DNA of 64,000 nucleotides, from assembly GCA_964462685.1 (NCBI GenBank), contig CAYWYR010000002.1:62001-126000 (forward strand). The letters are read 5' to 3'. Source of the DNA: CAYWYR01 sp964462685. Its GTDB lineage: Bacteria; Bacteroidota; Ignavibacteria; Kapaibacteriales; UBA2268. The position numbers and the translations under genes are program-made. A model generated the notes under the pieces. It was not told where the DNA came from, made no database searches, and saw only the letters and a program-made list of their open reading frames with translations. Positions 61,047 to 64,000 of the stretch are shown piece after piece (positions within the stretch are counted from its first letter, which is position 1; each line of letters starts with the position of its first letter).

Positions 61047-61433
61047 TTAACGTTTGGAGAACTGGAATTTCTTACGTGCTTTTTTCAAGCCGTATTTTTT
61101 CCTTTCCACCATACGCGGATCGCGAGTCATGTAGCCAGCTTTTTTAAGAGTTGGTTTCAGTTCGGCATCATATTCCACAAGTGCTCTGGATAGGCCAAGC
61201 CTAATTGCACCTGTCTGTCCGGTAAGACCGCCGCCTCTAACGGTGACATCAACATCGAAGTTGCCTTCGTTGTCAGTCATCTTAAGAGGGCTAAGGGCGT
61301 TTTTCCTTTGAAGTTCTACTGGCAAATAGTCAGCAGCCTCACGCCCGTTGATCTTAACCTTACCAGAACCTGGATAAAGCCTTACCTGCGCTACAGATGT
61401 TTTTCTACGACCTGTTTGTTGGTAAACTTTCAT
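61047..61433 (-). CDS. rpsI: 30S ribosomal protein S9
   Basis: 128 residues, standard. GRRKTSVAQVRLYPGSGK, DVDVTVRGGGLTGQTGAIRLGLSRAL (in part) and the C-terminal ARKKFQFSKR, whose last Arg reaches the P-site tRNA. It follows rplM by 22 bases, the usual rplM-rpsI pair. Downstream, rpsB begins after 186 bases that include no strong terminator. Confidence 0.98.
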   Translation of the reverse strand: MKVYQQTGRRKTSVAQVRLYPGSGKVKINGREAADYLPVELQRKNALSPLKMTDNEGNFDVDVTVRGGGLTGQTGAIRLGLSRALVEYDAELKPTLKKAGYMTRDPRMVERKKYGLKKARKKFQFSKR

Positions 61434-61455
61434 AGCAAGGGATTAGTTAAAAAAA

Positions 61456-61902
61456 TTAGTTTAGTTCTAAAGTTTTGGGTGACTGTGCTTCGTGTGGATG
61501 ATCGCCGCCGGCATAAACCTTAAGCTTTTTGAACATCTGACGGCCTAGTCTGTTTTTCGGCAGCATACCTTTAACGGCAAACTCCACAACTCTCGCTGGA
61601 TGCTTAGTTTGCATCTCTTTGAAAGATGTGATTTTTTGGTTACCGATGTATCCGGTGTGCCTGAAATATTCTTTCTGTTCGTTACGCTTGCCTTTAACTT
61701 TGATTTTGTCTGCATTTACAACAACAACAAAATCGCCAGTATCGACGTGCGGCGTAAAAATAGGTTTATGTTTACCTCTAAGTATAGAGGCTATCTGAGT
61801 AGAGACGCGGCCTAATGTCTTATCTGCTGCGTCCACTACGTACCAGTCTCTCTCGACGTCTTCTTTTCTGAACGACTTGGTAAATTTAGCTGATGGTTCC
61901 AA
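61456..61902 (-). CDS. rplM: 50S ribosomal protein L13
   Basis: 148 residues. DVERDWYVVDAADKTLGRVS, ILRGKHKPIFTPHVDTGDFV, YFRHTGYIG and AVKGMLPKNRLGRQMFKKL are the L13 signature. No ATG is suitably placed; TTG 61902 (TTG GAA CCA) gives the right N-terminus. A good promoter lies 38-66 bases upstream. Confidence 0.97.
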   Translation of the reverse strand: MEPSAKFTKSFRKEDVERDWYVVDAADKTLGRVSTQIASILRGKHKPIFTPHVDTGDFVVVVNADKIKVKGKRNEQKEYFRHTGYIGNQKITSFKEMQTKHPARVVEFAVKGMLPKNRLGRQMFKKLKVYAGGDHPHEAQSPKTLELN

Positions 61903-61939
61903 TTTCTTATTCCCGAAGAATAGATTACTACATTAATAT

Positions 61940-61968
61940 ATCATACTAAAATAAGGGTTTGGCATCAA
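61940..61968 (-). promoter_or_regulatory. Sigma70-like promoter of rplM-rpsI
   Basis: On the minus strand TTGATG (61968-61963) and TATGAT (61945-61940) are 17 bases apart, giving a leader of about 30 bases before the TTG start. Confidence 0.6.
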
Positions 61969-62023
61969 TTTTACAAATCTTTTATCCATTACCTTAATAT
62001 GGTTATCAACATATTACTAATCT

Positions 62024-62707
62024 TTACTTTGGAGGTTTATTGATATCAATATTCAAAGCTAACGAAGCACCACCTACTGGATTAGGAACTATCATATAGG
62101 AAATATCATCATCTACATCAAAATCATAGAGGTGGGCGCCCACATACGCGTCCATTGTAGCAACAAAGTAGGATATACCGAGCAAAAAAAGTGAAAGGTG
62201 CGCGTTATCCCTAAAATTTTCTTTCCGGTTCAGTACGGTTCTGTTTTCCTGTTCCAAAGTAAACCTTAAAGGATCTGTATCATCCAGAAGAGAAAGGGAA
62301 ATGATATTGCTATCATATTGATCTTGCAACGGGAAAAATTTATAGTAATTATAGACTGTAAAACCTGTAAGCATTGAAGCTGATACCAGAAAAAGGCCGC
62401 TTTTCAGGTATGATTCGTTATAGAATTGGCCGCCACCAGGGATAATAGACCAGAGCATGGCAGCGGTAGGGTCTTTTTTCATATCACCCAGCTCAACATC
62501 CCCAATGGTTCTATCACCAGGCACTGGAACAAACGCTGAATCTACAGCCCCAATGGAATCGTTCTGGATGAGGAGAGCTATATCGCTGAGTTCTACAATA
62601 GGCACAATTCTCATATCATAGTTTTCGTACTCGTCATTTTCCGCACTCCGAAGGATAGTGGAAGATATCAAAATCAAACTGATCATTATATACTTATATA
62701 AAATCAT
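62024..62707 (-). CDS. DUF5683-type membrane protein
   Basis: 227 residues. A signal peptide (MISLILISSTILRSAEN) is followed by a region of about 60 residues, then the DUF5683 pattern: DPTAAMLWSIIPGGGQFYNESYLKSGLFLVSASML (in part), with the GGGQFYN motif at the first membrane helix and two more helices (AHLSLFLLGISYFVATMDAYVGAHL). These proteins are widespread in Bacteroidota; their function is unknown. It overlaps the ridA stop by four bases, so it is part of the ROK-ridA-DUF5683 set. Confidence 0.85.
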   Translation of the reverse strand: MILYKYIMISLILISSTILRSAENDEYENYDMRIVPIVELSDIALLIQNDSIGAVDSAFVPVPGDRTIGDVELGDMKKDPTAAMLWSIIPGGGQFYNESYLKSGLFLVSASMLTGFTVYNYYKFFPLQDQYDSNIISLSLLDDTDPLRFTLEQENRTVLNRKENFRDNAHLSLFLLGISYFVATMDAYVGAHLYDFDVDDDISYMIVPNPVGGASLALNIDINKPPK

Positions 62708-63075
62708 ACAGAAGCTATCGCCTCGATTTCCACAAGGGCATCTTTGGGCAGCCTTGCTACTTGGTATGCCGCACGGGCCGGCATTGAAGTTCCGAAAAAC
62801 TCTGCATAGACTTTATTCATTTCGCTGAAGTCTTCCATATCTTTAAGCAAAACAGTTGCTTTAACAATATTATCGAATGTATATTCAGCGGCTTCTAGCA
62901 CGTATCCCATATTTGTTAGTGCCAATCGGGTCTGATCGGCTACTCCCTTAGCTAAGTTACCTTTTTTATCCATACCGAGTTGGCCTGATATATAGAGCAC
63001 TCCTTTACTATCCATTTTAGCTGGAGAGTAAGGGCCCAATGCGTTCGGTAATTTATCACTTGTTACTTTCTTCAT
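62704..63075 (-). CDS. ridA: RidA-family enamine/imine deaminase
   Basis: 123 residues. LPNALGPYSPAKM, LYISGQLGMD, NMGYVLEAAEYTFDNIVKATV and ARAAYQVARLPKDALVEIEAIA are all RidA features, including the Arg of PARAAYQVARLP and the Glu near the end. It hydrolyses reactive enamines released by PLP enzymes. Its start lies 20 bases inside the ROK gene, indicating strong translational coupling. Confidence 0.96.
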   Translation of the reverse strand: MKKVTSDKLPNALGPYSPAKMDSKGVLYISGQLGMDKKGNLAKGVADQTRLALTNMGYVLEAAEYTFDNIVKATVLLKDMEDFSEMNKVYAEFFGTSMPARAAYQVARLPKDALVEIEAIASV

Positions 63076-64000
63076 AATCTTTTGCCATTATAGCCGAACC
63101 AATCAGGCCGGAATCTCTTTGAAAGTATGCTTTCTTTAATTCGAACTGACTTCTGTTTCCCGGAAGAAGTCTTTCGGTTATTTCGTTTTCGAGTCTTTCT
63201 TTATATTCAAATAGCGAATTGCTTATGCCCCCGCCAAGTACAATACATGGAATACCTAATAGGTTTATCGCAGATGCAATACCTACGGACATATCTTTTA
63301 TATATGTGCTAACCACTTCTAACGCAGCTTTTTCATTTGCAAGCGACCTGTCAAATATTTCTTTCACATCGATATTTTCTTCTGTACTATCTCTCTCATT
63401 TTTAGAGACAAGTCTATAGTTATCTATAATGGCTTGTTTTGAAGCAAATCTCTCAAAAACCCCGCTTCGGTATGATGCTACTTTATCTAAGGGATTATTT
63501 CGTTCGATTATTGTATGGCCTATCTCACCGCCGGAAAAAGTAGAGCCTTTCATAATTTTGCGATCATAGACTATTGAGCCACCAATTCCTGTACCGAGAG
63601 TAATATACAGAAAAGAATTTATATGTGACACACATCCGATACTCATTTCAGCGTAGGCGGCAACATTAGCGTCATTTTCTATTACCACATTGATCCCGTA
63701 GTCCAGTATTCTGCTCAGATCTCTTGTTAAATATTCTTTTAATGGGATATTTACCCAGCCTGGCATATTAGGGGCTACAGGTATGTGACCATTACCCGTT
63801 ACTACCGATGGGAATCCTATTGCTATGCAATTCGGTTTTTTATCCCCAAGATAATCAGCGATAAAATATAATAGATTTTGGTATGAATCCTCGAAACCCG
63901 ATTCTGCCATTGAAGGTTGGTAGATAATATTGCCGAGCTCGGGTTTTTTACTGCTCTTAGAGTCGAAAAATGAAAGTGTTCCTGCTTTATAGTTAGTCCC
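63056..64000 (-). CDS. ROK-family sugar kinase, N-terminus beyond the window
   Basis: The frame is open to the right edge (315 codons visible); GTNYKAGTLSFFD is the start of the ROK ATP site (G-G-T/N), so only a few residues are missing. CIAIGFPSVVTGNGHIPVAPN and NDANVAAYAEMSIG give the sugar site with the catalytic Asp; LGTGIGGSIVYD the phosphate loop; GEIGHTIIERNNP the conserved His. The zinc motif CxCGxxGCxE that follows in most ROK proteins is absent: DKVASYRSGVFERFAS has no Cys. It phosphorylates a hexose such as glucose. Confidence 0.9.
   Translation of the reverse strand, partial: GTNYKAGTLSFFDSKSSKKPELGNIIYQPSMAESGFEDSYQNLLYFIADYLGDKKPNCIAIGFPSVVTGNGHIPVAPNMPGWVNIPLKEYLTRDLSRILDYGINVVIENDANVAAYAEMSIGCVSHINSFLYITLGTGIGGSIVYDRKIMKGSTFSGGEIGHTIIERNNPLDKVASYRSGVFERFASKQAIIDNYRLVSKNERDSTEENIDVKEIFDRSLANEKAALEVVSTYIKDMSVGIASAINLLGIPCIVLGGGISNSLFEYKERLENEITERLLPGNRSQFELKKAYFQRDSGLIGSAIMAKDYEESNK

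Noticed and set aside
1..64000. CRISPR arrays, tRNA or rRNA genes, complete insertion sequences
   Set aside because: No regularly spaced repeat, no cloverleaf other than the tmRNA ends, and no transposase frame was seen on either strand.

Overview
The window is a stretch of about 40% GC chromosome from a Bacteroidota-like (FCB group) bacterium. Two secreted enzymes end in type IX secretion sorting domains, the ligA and phoX-like genes carry TAnnTTTG-type -7 boxes, and there are an LptE-like lipoprotein, a TPR lipoprotein of the kind found beside T9SS, a Bacteroidota-style ABC-F protein and RHS proteins of Bacteroidota style. The mix (CheZ, an NtrC-type regulator, SiaB/SiaC, and an RHS junction reading HPFQSPY..DNNPISIIDPLGAD) looks more like the Balneolota/Rhodothermota/Ignavibacteriota side than Bacteroides or Flavobacterium. 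That placement is inference; no rRNA gene is present.

Layout. 1-7.1 kb: LptE-like lipoprotein (cut by the window edge), MBL hydrolase, secreted PhoD phosphatase, J-domain protein, and a large metallopeptidase/beta-propeller/beta-barrel fusion. 7.3-7.7 kb: tmRNA with promoter and terminator. 7.7-12.1 kb: a GC-shifted polymorphic-toxin island holding one long RHS C-terminal end with a toxin tip, two further tip remnants, a core remnant and three probable immunity genes. None has an RHS N-terminus, so it looks like a silent tip reservoir. 12.1-19.6 kb: PAP2/Aur1-like enzyme, FAS1 lipoprotein, PhoX-like phosphatase behind Pho-box-like repeats, diheme peroxidase, VIT1-like metal transporter. 19.6-23.3 kb: cysteine dioxygenase-like protein, 3-hydroxyacyl-CoA dehydrogenase, Rieske protein, MBL lactonase-like protein, ElbB. 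23.3-31.7 kb: signalling and envelope genes: histidine kinase-SiaC-SiaB, a half-length ClpB, an OmpA/SPOR lipoprotein, and a pseudo-kinase/HDOD/small-domain operon. 31.8-35.1 kb: flavin monooxygenase and TPR lipoprotein. 35.2-43.4 kb: PAS kinase, NtrC-type regulator, then cheR-cheY-cheZ-cheA-cheB with no CheW or receptor. 43.4-51.4 kb: a tightly overlapped operon, proS-PHP-cinA-tsaD-queG-(frameshifted decarboxylase)-trxB. 51.4-55.9 kb: a decayed RHS scrap, a small secreted orphan, ligA (without its zinc-finger cysteines), an M50-like protease without a normal start, and a PIN-type toxin-antitoxin pair with a damaged start. 56-64 kb: ABC-F gene, frr-pyrH-tsf-rpsB, rpsI-rplM, a DUF5683-like protein, RidA and a ROK kinase cut by the edge.

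Functional themes are phosphate scavenging (PhoD, PhoX, a candidate Pho regulon promoter), contact-dependent competition (RHS tips and immunity proteins), and phosphorelay/chemosensory control. Core translation and repair genes fill the right-hand end. The most unusual items are the RHS tip reservoir, the ClpB reduced to its M-domain/NBD2 half, the cysteine-less zinc region of LigA, the CheZ with FliM-like motifs, and two genes (M50 protease, PIN toxin) whose coding frames clearly begin before any usable start codon.
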